Below are positions 25,340-37,701 of a DNA stretch of 64,000 bases, piece by piece. A program made the position numbers and the translations under genes. Every line of letters starts with the position of its first letter. The first letter of the stretch is position 1. The stretch is from Panopea generosa (lineage: Eukaryota > Mollusca > Bivalvia > Adapedonta > Hiatellidae): positions 52,605,250 to 52,669,249 of the forward strand of contig CM055895.1 of the NCBI GenBank assembly GCA_029582155.1, written 5' to 3'. The notes below the pieces were generated by a model, which saw nothing but the letters and a program-made list of their open reading frames with translations, ran no database searches and was not told where the DNA came from.

Positions 25340-26510
25340 CTGTTATATATGGAACCAAGGACTTATATACCTTGATGGAATTCACTTCCTTACAGTTCTG
25401 CTGTTCTGTCCGTTATAGTAGAATCGTTCAGAAGGGCACTACTGCTACGAGCCACTTGTCAATGTTTAAAACTACATTAACCAATCTGTACTTTTTTTCT
25501 CAATTAATCAAAACAATTAAATTTAGTTTAAACATAGATTTAGTTATGTTACAAGGGTTTGTATAAAAGGACAGGAAACTTGGATCTCTCTACTAAATGT
25601 TCATAAGATAGCACACACATAATTAGTAATTTGGTAAATTAATTATTCAGAATTCACAGGCAACTGATTTCTTATACATAAAAAATAAGGTGTGTGTAAC
25701 CATGGACTTGTATAGAATGATAGGAAACTTGCATCTCATGACGAAATACTGATGAAACAGCACACGAAGGATTCATAATTTGCAAATTAATCATTCATAG
25801 TTCACAGCACTGGTTTATTGTATGTAGACTGTAAGTTGTTTTTAATCTTAGATGTTTAAACATGGTTCGATCACGAAAAATGATCTTGAATTGAAGATAT
25901 TGAAGTTTGAAAGAAAAATTATCGTAATTTTTCGTTATTTTAGCTGCAGTATACAAATTTTGTAATCACAAGTATTTCAACAATTTTAAACTCAAATTTC
26001 CGGGAAGGTTATTGTTTTAATGACAATTTCATTCTGCCGTGTAAGAATTTTGATCTGTTTTCCTGAGATGAATGGCAATTAAGATAATTGAAAACGAGAT
26101 TTTGCGTGAATACGCAAGCGTTCACAAAATCTCAATCAATTGCCTTTCCTTCTTTATATAGTTCCTTGATGTAACCTAAGATGTTTTATAATGTTTTAAA
26201 CATGCAAAGTGTTGTTGAATTAAAAACATTGTAGTTTGGAGTAATTTCAAGAACTTTCCTTTTTTAGCTGCAGTATACAAAATTTGTAATCATAATACTT
26301 CAGCAATTTAAAACACAATTTGCTTGGAATTGTCTCGTTTTGTAGAGAATTTCATTGTGAAAAGAAAGAATTTTGATTGGTGTTCCTAAGGATTTATATA
26401 GTTCTTTGGTGTTCCCGAGATAAATGGAAGGTAGGATAAATGAAAACGAGATTTCACGAGATAATGTGTGAATACGCGAGCGTTCATATAATCACATTCA
26501 GATTATTTTC
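25340..26510. repeat. Two diverged tandem duplications upstream of synaptogyrin
   Basis: The words ggacttatat and ggacttgtatag, gataggaaacttgcatctc, and attcatagttcacag recur within 25340-25830. A second pair follows at 25840-26160 and 26170-26510, sharing agctgcagtatacaaa, tttgtaatca, aagaattttgat, tgaaaacgagatttt and gcgttca. The first of these ends in a small inverted repeat, gagattttg to caaaatctc, around tacgcaagcg. Confidence 0.55.
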
Positions 26511-26786
26511 CATATCAATATACGTCCCAGTGTTACAGAGAAGTAACATCTCTTATATTTATATTAAACACACGCCAACGGATTAAACTACAAGCTACAA
26601 CAACATACCTTACAGTTCTCTCCATTAATCTGACTATTTTTTGTCTTTTCAATGACGTGTTCATGTATTCTGCTGAAAATATCCGAAAGGAAAAGTGTGA
26701 ATATGTAGATAAATGACTAGATAGTTCCTCTCGCAAATGACGGTATTCTCAAATGTAGGTTTGGCCGTTGAAATCGATGGTCGTCG

Positions 26787-26975
26787 GTAAGTAAACTAGT
26801 CCGCAAAAATACGTGTAAACGTCATCAAAATCCGTTTTGGATAAAAAAGTGTTTTCTTTTAAAATATATTTTACCGATATAAATATCGAAATGCTTTTCT
26901 TTAAATAGTTCTGTAGTAAATGTAATACTCTTGTAATTAATCATTCAAAAGCTCATAAAATATTTATTTATGCAG
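26787..26975 (+). promoter_or_regulatory. Candidate 5' UTR intron of synaptogyrin
   Basis: A good donor (gtcgtcg|GTAAGT at 26787) and a plausible acceptor (tttatgCAG ending 26975) bracket 189 bp just before the coding start. If used, the start codon lies 43 bases into exon 2 and transcription begins left of 26787. Motif-based only. Confidence 0.3.
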
Positions 26976-26986
26976 CACAAAATTCG

Positions 26987-26994
26987 TGACGTCA
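26987..26994. promoter_or_regulatory. Perfect CRE palindrome TGACGTCA, 24 bases before the synaptogyrin ATG
   Basis: TGACGTCA is the full cAMP response element bound by CREB/ATF dimers. It lies 24 bases upstream of ATG 27019. It would be in the core promoter or the 5' UTR depending on the transcription start. Confidence 0.45.
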
Positions 26995-27018
26995 TAGAAA
27001 ATACACAGGACCTACAAA

Positions 27019-27120
27019 ATGTCACAACCTCAAGCCTATGGGGCTGGAATGGCCGGTGGGGCTTTTAACCCTATAGAGTTCATCAAAAGACCACAAGTGA
27101 TATTGAGAATTGTCAGCTGG
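27019..27120 (+). CDS. SYNGR: Synaptogyrin coding exon 1 (residues 1-34)
   Basis: Synaptogyrins are four-pass MARVEL-domain proteins of synaptic and other small vesicles, involved in vesicle biogenesis and regulated exocytosis. This exon encodes MSQPQAYGAGMAGGAFNPIE, then FIKRPQVILRIVSW, matching the vertebrate N-terminus (AYGAGKAGGAFDPYTLVRQP, HTILRVVSW). The donor is TGG|GTATGT, phase 0. The cytosolic N-terminus leads straight into transmembrane segment 1. The paralogue number cannot be assigned. With the two exons below, 159 residues are covered; vertebrate members are around 220-235, so the fourth helix end and cytosolic tail are outside the window. Confidence 0.93.
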
Positions 27121-27477
27121 GTATGTTCTCTCATTTGATTCATTCACTTCTTCGGAAAATGTAACTGTCATTAATTTATAATGGTTCGAATCTTGTCTTG
27201 TCTTGTTATGTTTTCATTTTCAGGTCCTGACTCACTCTCACAAGACTCTGTTTGTGTATGTTTTGTATGTATATATATATAGTGTATATGTCTTGTCAAC
27301 AATTTGAAATGTTACTATAACATTTGCAAATGTGTTATCTGATTTTTTAATTCGTAGGACATAACTGCATTTATTTCTTTACCCTGATATCTTTTTTTGC
27401 ATGCGTTGCCGTGTTTCATGAGTTTATGTGCTGCCGGCTGCAGTTCTGTTGATTCGTGCCTCTAAGAGTAAGACCTG

Positions 27478-28621
27478 CAGTGTTTTTTTTTCACCATTTT
27501 GGGAAGATGACCCATACCCGTGGAATTGGGAATTTTAGCTGTGTTTTCATTAAAATTGGGAAAAATTTGCTCAAGTGTATTAAACCCGATATACTTCCTT
27601 TATTGACAAGTAATATTTACTGATATCTTTATACTTACTGATAACTATCTATTCAATGTTAACAAATATCTAGCTTAACATTTTATTTAGCAGAGTATTG
27701 TTTGGTATTCTACAGAGCAATATCCCTTGTTCTAAGTGCCTTCAAGGCTGCAACAACTTCATCTAGTTGATAATTAATTGTTGAGGCGGTTGTCAGAATT
27801 AAGACATATTCTCATTAGAGCATTTAAAGTATGCTGTCCCATCCTTGATCAACTTCCTTGGTTGTGTCAGATACAAATAATAACTCACACAGTTTGCAGC
27901 AATAACCAGCCTTGGATGCACTAAAGTACAACCATGTATATGCTTTCATTTTGAAGAGCAAAAAATATGCTGTCAATCAGGCACAAGTTTATAATAATCA
28001 CAATCAGTATCTAACCAGTGTTGGTGAGAGAGTGTCCATAACTGATGGGACAATTATTGTGCTATTTTCAACACTCACAGGCTTCTGAGCAGGTGAGAAA
28101 GGTGTAAGACTAACACTTAAAACTGACTGTTAAAAGAAATTATCAATAGTTTGTTGTTTATTAGCGGGAACCTTTAATATCTTGAGGTAATATTTTGAAT
28201 TATGCAATTGTTTTGTTTATTTCACAATACATATAAACGCTTGCTAACGCTTCCACAAACTTAATAAGCGTCTGTGTTACAACGTTGAGGTTACAAAGAA
28301 CACTTTCTCCGAATCAATCAAATGCTCTAGAATCGTAAGAAAACTAGACTGCTTCACTGTAATTCCATTTTCCAAACCTTACAGTTACCTGCTTGGATCC
28401 GGTGCAGGAAATCAGTCTAAAGGTGTATGCGCAGAAAAGCAGTGTAAAAGCAGTTTCGTAATCAATTCAGAATGGCATAATTTTATTTTTCGAGGCAGTT
28501 TCACTAGTTTTTGAAACTTCCAATTGGTAATTTTTACCCCTCAATTGGGAAAAAAAGATACTATTTGCGATTGGGAATATGACATAATAACAGCTATAAA
28601 AATGGCCGAAAACAAACACTG
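27478..28621. mobile_element. Non-autonomous DNA transposon with CAGTG ends, copy 1 (1144 bp), synaptogyrin intron 1
   Basis: It begins CAGTGTTTTTTTTTCACC and ends, inverted, CAGTGTTTGTTTTCGGCC. Both sides are bordered directly by ACCTG (27473-27477 and 28622-28626), a 5-bp target duplication. Copy 2 at 37702 shares both ends and the internal words gacccatacc / cacccatacc, ggaattgggaattttag and cataataacagctat. CAGTG ends suggest a hAT-type group; 5-bp duplications also occur in Transib. No transposase frame was seen. Confidence 0.65.
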
Positions 28622-28626
28622 ACCTG

Positions 28627-29640
28627 TGCAAGATTCACGCATGCATGTTATTTGCCACATATGTCTGCAATCACATTTCAAACTCAAAGCAAAAATCTTA
28701 GTATTACGCATACAACATGTGCCAAAAACTTTTCAGGACTAGTCTTTTGGACCAGAGACATTCCTAAATTACATAGTCGGAATTCAATTATTATAAACAG
28801 CAGAATACCTAAATATTTACATTAAGTTTCATGTTGAAAATTGTTATCATTTAATCATAATTTTATTCATTTTCAGCAAATAAACTACAAATTTCTCCTA
28901 ATATCTTGCTCAGATTGTTCCATTTCGATATAAAGTCATAGAAAATAGTTGGGCTATACGTTTGGAAAAATTTTATAGTCCAGTTGAAAATGTCATAGAT
29001 TGGGTCTCAGATTATATCTTTTTTTTTGCCGACTGCACATACACAAAATAAAACAGAGAGTATATGTAATTAAGTCACTGATAAAAATTAACATAAAAAA
29101 TGTTATTCCAGCAAAATCATTATCTTTCTTAACCAGCCTTGACCATCAAAATTATGTAAACGCTTGAGAACTCATTGATTTGATCTCTCTTATTGGGTGT
29201 TTAAATTTAGGATATTCCCTCTGTGTATTAAATGTTTTTATATTATTTTTAGCACATTTTGAAATTGACTATTCAAAAAACAACAATTTCAAATGTTGTC
29301 ATAGTAAAAAGATTAGTGGTACATTATGGAAAAGTTTATAGCATTTAGAATGATGGTCTAGGTCATCTTTGTAGGATTGTATACCGGTAGTATCTCAAGG
29401 TTCTAGAAATGCTTTGAAAAAAAAAAATTGCAAATGGTGACAAAAATGGTTGTTAAAATTTATCTTTGTTTATCCATTTTAAAAATAGGGAAAAAATAAG
29501 AATATTATATAAAACTAACTACAACAAAATGTCTTAATTTGAAATTTCGTAAATATTTAACAATAAAGTTTATCACACAAAGATTCGTGATCAAGTCCTT
29601 TTTTGATACCAAATTCACAAAATCTTTTGTTGATAGTCCT
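28627..29640. other. Synaptogyrin intron 1, unclassified part
   Basis: AT-rich intronic sequence with no recognised gene or repeat. Confidence 0.4.
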
Positions 29641-29724
29641 GTAGGAGCTGTTGAAAAGCAACATTACTGCCAAGTTTTACAATTCTTTCCATGCAGACTG
29701 GAAAAGCAACATTGCTGCCAAGTT

Positions 29725-30030
29725 ATGAAATAATACTTTCTGTGCAGAACGGATAAGTAAGTAACATTGCTGCCAAGGTTAATAATAGTTTAGTTTAAAC
29801 CTATTTTTTTACTTCCATTGTGGAACAAGTTCTTACAACTTAGGCAAATCACACTTAAAGTATTCTTGGGTATAACCAGTACTAATCATATGCGGTGAAA
29901 ATGTCTTGCTCAAGGACATCACACATAGCCTTAGTGGAGGATCAAACCCATGACCCTCTGATCATGGGTTTGGTGCTCTACTACTGGACCACATGCTCCA
30001 CACATAATAAAGCCTTCTGTGCAAACCCAA
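29725..30030. repeat. Non-satellite cassette inside the array, copy A (contains a minus-strand SINE head)
   Basis: Starting atgaaataatactttctg, this 306-bp block carries gtttagtttaaacctattt, cttaggcaaatcac and a minus-strand tRNA-like head at about 29935-30003 (A box ggtccagtagtagagcacc; B box gggtttgatcc). It is nearly identical, without indels, to 31255-31560 (offset exactly 1530). Confidence 0.85.
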
Positions 30031-31254
30031 TGCAACATTGCTGTCATGGTTAATAATGCCTTCTGTACAGACTGGATTTAAGCACCATTGCTGCCATGGT
30101 TAATAATAATGCCTTCTGTACAGACTGGATTTAAGCAAAATAACTGCCATGGTTAAAAATGCTTTCTGTACAGACTGGATTTAAGCAACATTGCTGCCAT
30201 GGTTAATAATAATGCCTTCTGTACAGACTGGATTTAAGCAAAATTGCTGCCATGGTTAATAATGCTTTCTGTACAGACTGGATTTAAGCAACATTGCTGC
30301 CATGGTTAATAATAATGCCTTCTGTACAGACTGGATTTAAGCAAAATTGCTGCCATGGTTAATAATGCTTTCTGTACAGACTGGATTTAAGCAACATTGC
30401 TGCCATGGTTAATAATGCCTTCTGTACAGACTGGATTTAAGCAATATTGCTGCCATGGTTAATAATGCCTTCTGTACAGACTGGATTTAAGCAACATTGC
30501 TGCCATGGTTAATAATGCCTTCTGTACAGACTGGATTTAAGCAACATTGCTGCCATGGTTAATAATGCCTTCTGTACTGACTGGATTTAAGCAACATTGC
30601 TGCCATGGTTAATAATGCCTTCTGTGCAGACTGGATTAAGCAACATTGCTGCCATGGTTAATAATGCCTTCTGTACAGACTTGATTTAAGCAACATTGCT
30701 GTTATGGTTAATAATGCCTTCTGTGCAGACTGGATTAAGCAACATTGCTGCCATGGTTAATAATGCCTTCTGTACAGACTGGATTTAAGCAACATTGCTG
30801 CCATGGTTAATAATGCCTTCTGTGCAGACTGGATTAAGCAACATTGCTGCCATGGTTAATAATGCCTTCTGTACAGACTGGATTTAAGCAACATTGCTGC
30901 CATGGTTAATAATGCCTTCTGTGCAGACTGGATTAAGCAACATTGCTGCCATGGTTAATAATGCCTTCTGTACAGACTGGATTTAAGCAACATTGCTGCC
31001 ATGGTTAATAATGCCTTCTGTACAGACTGGATTCAAGCAACATTGCTGCCATGGTTAATAATGCCTTCTGTGCAGACTGGATTAAGTAACATTGCTGCCA
31101 TGGTTAATAATGCCTTCTGTGCAGACTGGATTAATCAACATTGCTGCCATGGTTAATAATGCCTTCTGTGCAGACTGGATTAAGCAACATTGCTGCCATG
31201 GTTAATAATGCCTTCTGTACAGACTGGATTTAAGCAGCATTGCTGCCATGGTTA

Positions 31255-31560
31255 ATGAAATAATACTTTCTGTGCAGAATGGATAAGTAAGTAACATTGC
31301 TGCCAAGGTTAATAATAGTTTAGTTTAAACCTATTTTTTTACTTCCATTGTGGAACAAGTTCTTACAACTTAGGCAAATCACGCTTAAAGTATTCTTGGG
31401 TATAACCAGTACTTATCATATGCGGTGAAAATGTCTTGCTCAAGGACATCACACATAGCCTTAGTGGAGGATCAAACCCATGACCCTCTGATCATGGGTT
31501 TGGTGCTCTACTACTGGACCACATGCTCCACACATAATAAAGCCTTCTGTGCAGACTGGA
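31255..31560. repeat. Non-satellite cassette inside the array, copy B
   Basis: Duplicate of 29725-30030 at a constant offset of 1530 with only a few substitutions (for example acgg to atgg near the start, and cacttaaag to cgcttaaag). The pair shows that a block of satellite plus cassette was duplicated together recently. Confidence 0.85.
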
Positions 31561-34500
31561 TTTAAGCAAAATTGCTGCCATGGTTAATAATGCCTTCTGT
31601 GCAGACTGGATTCAGCAACATTGCTGCCATGGTTAATAATGCCTTCTGTACAGACTGGATTTAAGCAAAATTGCTGCCATGATTGATAATGCCTTCTGTA
31701 CAGACTGGATTTAAGCAACATTGCTGCCATGGTTAATAATGCCTTCTGTACAGACTGGATTTAAGCAACATTGCTGCCATGGTTAATAATACTTTCTGTA
31801 CAGACTGGATTTAAGCAACATTGCTGCAATGGTTAATAATGCCTTCTGAACAGACTGGATTTAAGCAACATTGCTGCAATGGTTTATAATAATGCATTCT
31901 GTACAGACTGGATTTAAGCAGCATAGCTGCCATGGTTAATAATGCCTTCTGTGCAGACTGGATTAAGCAACATTGCTGCCATGGTTAATAATGCCTTCTG
32001 TACAGACTGGATTTAAGCAACATTGCTGTGATGGTTAATAAAAATGCCTTCTGTACAGACTGGATTTAAGCAACATTGCTGCAATGGTTAATAATGCCTT
32101 CTGAACAGACTGGATTTAAGCAACATTGCTGCAATGGTTTATAATAATGCATTCTGTACAGACTGGATTTAAGCAGCATAGCTGCCATGGTTAATAATGC
32201 CTTCTGTGCAGACTGGATTAAGCAACATTGCTGCCATGGTTAATAATGCCTTCTGTACAGACTGGATTTAAGCAACATTGCTGTGATGGTTAATAAAAAT
32301 GCCTTCTGTACAGACTGGATTTAAGCAACATTGCTGCCATGGTTAATAATGCCTTCTGTGCTGACTGGATTAAGCAACATTGCTGCCATGGTTAATAATG
32401 CCTTCTGTACAAACTGGATTTAAGCAACATTGCTGCCATGGTTAATAATGCCTTCTGTGCAGACTGGATTAAGCAACATTGCTGCCATGGTTAATAATGC
32501 CTTCTGTGTAGACTGGATTAAGCAACATTGCTGCCATGGTTAATAATGCCTTCTGTACAGACTGGATTTAAGCAACATTGCTGCAATGGTTTATAATAAT
32601 GCCTTCTGTACAGACTGGATTTAAGCAAAATTGCTGCCATGGTTAATAATGCCTTCTGTGCAGACTGGATTTAAGCAAAATTGCTGCCATGGTTAATAAT
32701 GCCTTCTGTGCAGACTGGATTAAGCAACATTGCTGCCATGGTTAATAATGCCTTCTGTGCAGACTGGATTAAGCAACATTGCTGCCATGGTTAATAATGC
32801 CTTCTGTACATACTTGATTTAAGCAACATTGCTGCCATGGTTAATAATGCCTTCTGTGCAGACTGGATTAAGCAACATTGCTGCCATGGTTAATAATGCC
32901 TTCTGTGCAGACTATATTAAGCAACATTGCTGCCATGGTTAATAATGCCTTCTGTACAGACTTGATTTAAGCAACATTGCTGCAATGGTTTATAATAATG
33001 CCTTCTGTACAGACTGGATTTAAGAAAAATTGCTGCCATGGTTAATAATGCCTTCTGTGCAGACTGGATTAAGCAACATTGCTGCCATGGTTAATAATGC
33101 CTTCTGTACAGACTGGATTTAAGCAACATTGCTGTGATGGTTAATAAAAATGCCTTCTGTACAGACTGGATTTAAGCAACATTGCTGCCATGGTTAATAA
33201 TGCCTTCTGTGCAGACTGGATTAAGCAACATTGCTGCCATGGTTAATAATGCCTTCTGTACAAACTGGATTTAAGCAACATTGCTGCCATGGTTAATAAT
33301 GCCTTCTGTGCAGACTGGATTAAGCAACATTGCTGCCATGGTTAATAATGCCTTCTGTATAGACTGGATTAAGCAACATTGCTGCCATGGTTAATAATGC
33401 CTTCTGTACAGACTGGATTTAAGCAACATTGCTGCAATGGTTTATAATAATGCCTTCTGTACAGACTGGATTTAAGCAAAATTGCTGCCATGGTTAATAA
33501 TGCCTTCTGTGCAGACTGGATTAAGCAACATTGCTGCCATGGTTAATAATGCCTTCTGTGCAGACTGGATTAAGCAACATTGCTGCCATGGTTAATAATG
33601 CCTTCTATACATACTTGATTTAAGCAACATTGCTGCCATGGTTAATAATGCCTTCTGTGCAGACTGGATTAAGCAACATTGCTGCCATGGTTAATAATGC
33701 CTTCTGTGCAGACTATATTAAGCAACATTGCTGCCATGGTTAATAATGCCTTCTGTACAGACTTGATTTAAGCAACATTGCTGCAATGGTTTATAATAAT
33801 GCCTTCTGTACAGACTGGATTTAAGAAAAATTGCTGCCATGGTTAATAATGCCTTTTGTGCAGACTGGATTAAGCAACATTGCTGCCATGGTTAATAATG
33901 CCTTCTGTACAGACTGGATTTAAGCAACATTGCTGTGATGGTTAATAAAAATGCCTTCTGTACAGACTGGATTTAAGCAACATTGCTGCCATGGTTAATA
34001 ATGCCTTCTGTGCAGACTGGATTAAGCAACATTGCTGCCATGGTTAATAATGCCTTCTGTACAAACTGGATTTAAGCAACATTGCTGCCATGGTTAATAA
34101 TGCCTTCTGTGCAGACTGGATTAAGCAACATTGCTGCCATGGTTAATAATGCCTTCTGTGTAGACTGGATTAAGCAACATTGCTGCCATGGTTAATAATG
34201 CCTTCTGTACAGACTGGATTTAAGCAACATTGCTGCAATGGTTTATAATAATGCCTTCTGTACAGACTGGATTTAAGCAAAATTGCTGCCATGGTTAATA
34301 ATGCCTTCTGTGCAGACTGGATTAAGCAACATTGCTGCCATGGTTAATAATGCCTTCTGTGCAGACTGGATTAAGCAACATTGCTGCCATGGTTAATAAT
34401 GCCTTCTGTACATACTTGATTTAAGCAACATTGCTGCCATGGTTAATAATGCCTTCTGTGCAGACTGGATTAAGCAACATTGCTGCCATGGTTAATAATG

Positions 34501-36455
34501 CCTTCTGTGCAGACTGGATTAAGCAACATTGCTGCCATGGTTAATTATGCCTTCTGTACATACTTGATTTAAGCAACCTTGCTGCCATGGTTAATAATGC
34601 CTTCTGTGCAGACTGGATTAAGCAACATTGCTGCCATGGTTAATAATGCCTTCTGTGCAGACTGGATTAAGCAACATTGCTGTGATGGTTAATAATAATG
34701 TATTCTGTACAGACTGGATTTAAGTAAAATTGCTGCCATGGTTAATAATAATGCCTTCTGTACAGATTGGATTAAGCAACATTGCTGCCATGGTTAATAA
34801 TAATGCCTTCTGTGCAGACTGGATTAAGCAACATTGCTGCCATGGTTAATAATGCCTTCTGTACAGACTGGATTTAAGCAACATTGCCGCAATGGTTTAT
34901 AATAATGCCTTCTGTACAGACTGGATTTAAGCAAAATTGCTGCCATGGTTAATAATATTGCCTTCTGTACAGACTGGATTTAAGCAACATTGCTGCCATG
35001 GTTAATAATACCTTCGGTACAGACTAGATTTAAGTAAAATTGCTGCCATGGTTAATAATACCTTCTGTACAGACTGGATTTATACAACATTGTTGCCATG
35101 GTTAATAATGTCTTCTATACAGACTGGATTTAAGCAACATCGCTGCCATGGTTAATAATGCCTTCTGTACTGATTGGATTTAAGCAATTTTGCTGCCATG
35201 GTTAATAATGCCTTCTGTACAGACTGGATTTAAGCAACATTGCTGCCATGGTTAATAATGCCTTCTGTGCAGACTGGATTAAGCAACATTGCTGCCATGG
35301 TTAATAATGCCTTCTGTACATACTTGATTTAAGCAACCTTGCTGCCATGGTTAATAATGCCTTCTGTGCAGACTGGATTAAGCAACATTGCTGCCATGGT
35401 TAATAATGCCTTCTGTGCAGACTGGATTAAGCAACATTGCTGCCATGGTTAATAATGCCTTCTGTACAAACTGGATTTAAGCAACATTGCTGCCATGGTT
35501 AATAATGCCTTCTGTACAGACTGGATTTAAGCAGCATTGCTGCCATGGTTAATAATGCCTTCTGTGCAGACTGGATTAAGCAACATTGCTGTGATGGTTA
35601 ATAATAATGTATTCTGTACAGACTGGATTTAAGTAAAATTGCTGCCATGGTTAATAATAATGCCTTCTGTACAGATTGGATTAAGCAACATTGCTGCCAT
35701 GGTTAATAATAATGCCTTCTGTGCAGACTGGATTAAGCAACATTGCTGCCATGGTTAATAATGCCTTCTGTACAGACTGGATTTAAGCAACATTGCTGCA
35801 ATGGTTTATAATAATGCCTTCTGTACAGACTGGATTTAAGCAAAATTGCTGCCATGGTTAATAATATTGCCTTCTGTACAGACTGGATTTAAGCAACATT
35901 GCTGCCATGGTTAATAATACCTTCGGTACAGACTAGATTTAAGTAAAATTGCTGCCATGGTTAATAATACCTTCTGTACAGACTGGATTTATGCAACATT
36001 GTTGCCATGGTTAATAATGTCTTCTATACAGACTGGATTTAAGCAACATCGCTGCCATGGTTAATAATGCCTTCTGTACTGACTGGATTTAAGCAATTTT
36101 GCTGCCATGGTTAATAATGCCTTCTGTACAGACTGGATTTAAGCAACATCGCTGCCATGGTTAATAATGCCTTCTGTACTGACTGGATTTAAGCAATTTT
36201 GCTGCCATGGTTAATAATGCCTTCTGTACAGACTGGATTTAAGCAACATTGTTGCCATGGTTAATAATGCCTTCTGTACAGACTGGATTTAAGCAACATT
36301 GCTGCCATGGTTAATAATGCCTTCTGTACAGATTGAATTTAAGCAACATTGCTGCCATGGTTAAGTATGCTTTTTGTACAGACTGGATTTAAGCAACATT
36401 GCTGCAATGTTAATGATGCAAAAAATTTCATCCAGACTGGAAAAGCAAAATCACT

Positions 36456-37444
36456 GAACTAGATTTGTTATGTTTTTCATGCCAAACAAAATGGTTAATC
36501 ACAGGTTTGCCTTCTGATTAGAATAGAGGGAATTTTAAAAATGTTCTTTTGACCAAGTGAATCCAAAATTGGCAGACTGGTACAAAGTTTGAGTTTTTTG
36601 TTCAGCTCTGATGATTTCTGTTTTAGTGCAGATGCTATATTATATCTGCATCATTTAAACACAACCATACTTCAATCAAAATTACTATGACATCAAATTG
36701 GCATTTTGTAAAACTAGTATTCAGTAGTCATTGTTTCTTAGTGCATATAAATAATATAATGCTTACTACGCTCGATACAGTTTTATTGCAGATATCAATT
36801 TTTAAAAAAAAAAAAAAGAAAACCTAATAACAATGCATAATGCTAGTCAACCCATAACTTTTCTAATCTCATTAATGAATCCCTTATCTAATGGTCTTAA
36901 TCTGCACACTACCTGCACTGCAGTTCCCATATTTTAAAAATAGACTGGGTACGTCTCCTAAATATATAATATTTCATAAAGCCCCAACTGAGTAATAAAA
37001 ATTCTTCAGAGAGTAAAGTTGTCTTATTTTCTACTATTGTAATGTGATGATGTCATAACGTGCTGTCTCTCTGTTTTCTAGATCTTCTTTGCTGTATAAT
37101 CTGGATACTGTTGGCATCAAAATACATGTATTCATTTGTGTACTTCCGAACATTTGCGGAGGTACAGTTGGAAAGCAACCAAGTCATTACGGAATTACAA
37201 AAATGTAAACAAAAGTTAAAAGCTTGCTCCGCTCCTTTAAGAAATACACATTTTGATCAAAGTTATTTGTTTTCTCTCTTTTTTAAAAACAATCACTTAG
37301 GGGTCAAAGAAAGGGTTTTAGCAATACTATAAACACATTTAATTGCAGTCATTTTTGTTATAATCAAAAATTGTTTATTTTGGAAGTTTAGTGAGGCTTT
37401 AATTATGAAGATGGAAAAATGGACGTGTTTCTGTTTAATTGCAG
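36456..37444. other. 3' end of synaptogyrin intron 1
   Basis: No repeat array. A 90-codon open frame at 37060-37332 shows no synaptogyrin or other known motif, so it was not called. The intron ends with the polypyrimidine-containing ctgtttaattgcag. Confidence 0.45.
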
Positions 37445-37664
37445 GTATTTGCCATAATAGTGTTCTCGTGCATATCAGCTGGAGGGTATTATGACCATTA
37501 CTGTCAGATGCGGGGCGACAGCAATGCCTGTGGCTATGGCATTGGCATCGGGGTGTTGGCGTTCCTCTTCTGTATAGCATTTTTAATTCTTGATGTTATG
37601 TTCGATAGCTTGAGCAGCGTTCAACATAGAAAATATGCCGTACTTGCAGACTTAGGTATTTCAG
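37445..37664 (+). CDS. SYNGR: Synaptogyrin coding exon 2 (residues 35-108)
   Basis: Acceptor TTGCAG comes before GTA, and donor GTGAGT follows TCAG; phase 0 in, 1 out. It encodes VFAIIVFSCISAGGYYDH, the end of helix 1 and the start of the luminal loop; then CQMRGDSNACGYG, the conserved loop (human CIYNRNPNACSYG); then helix 2 (GVLAFLFCIAFLILDVMF); then the cytosolic loop SVQHRKYAVLADLGIS. Residues NAC-YG and the KYAVLADLG loop are family hallmarks. Confidence 0.95.
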
Positions 37665-37701
37665 GTGAGTCTCAATGAAATGTTGATTGTGTTTGAAAAG
37701 T

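Larger units (their letters stand above)
29648..36455. repeat. 6.8-kb satellite, 49/50-bp unit, about 130 copies, synaptogyrin intron 1
   Basis: The unit is gccttctgtacagactgg, atttaagcaacattgctgc, then catggttaataat. Two interleaved subtypes exist: 50-bp units with gtacag and gatttaag, and 49-bp units with gtgcag and gattaag. Rare variant units (gctgtgatggttaataaaa) recur at 32025, 32280, 33131 and 33932, and (ataataatgtattctg) at 34679 and 35588, showing higher-order repeats of about 0.80-0.91 kb. The edges (before 29720 and after 36410) are more diverged. Confidence 0.95.

Noticed and set aside
29648-36455. CRISPR-like look of regularly spaced repeats
   Set aside because: Repeats are directly adjacent with no unique spacers, in a eukaryotic intron; it is a satellite.
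37060-37332. 90-codon plus-strand frame just before synaptogyrin exon 2, possible extra exon
   Set aside because: It does not match the synaptogyrin family, and exon 1 (phase 0) joins exon 2 directly to give the conserved sequence. No convincing splice pair with compatible phase was identified.
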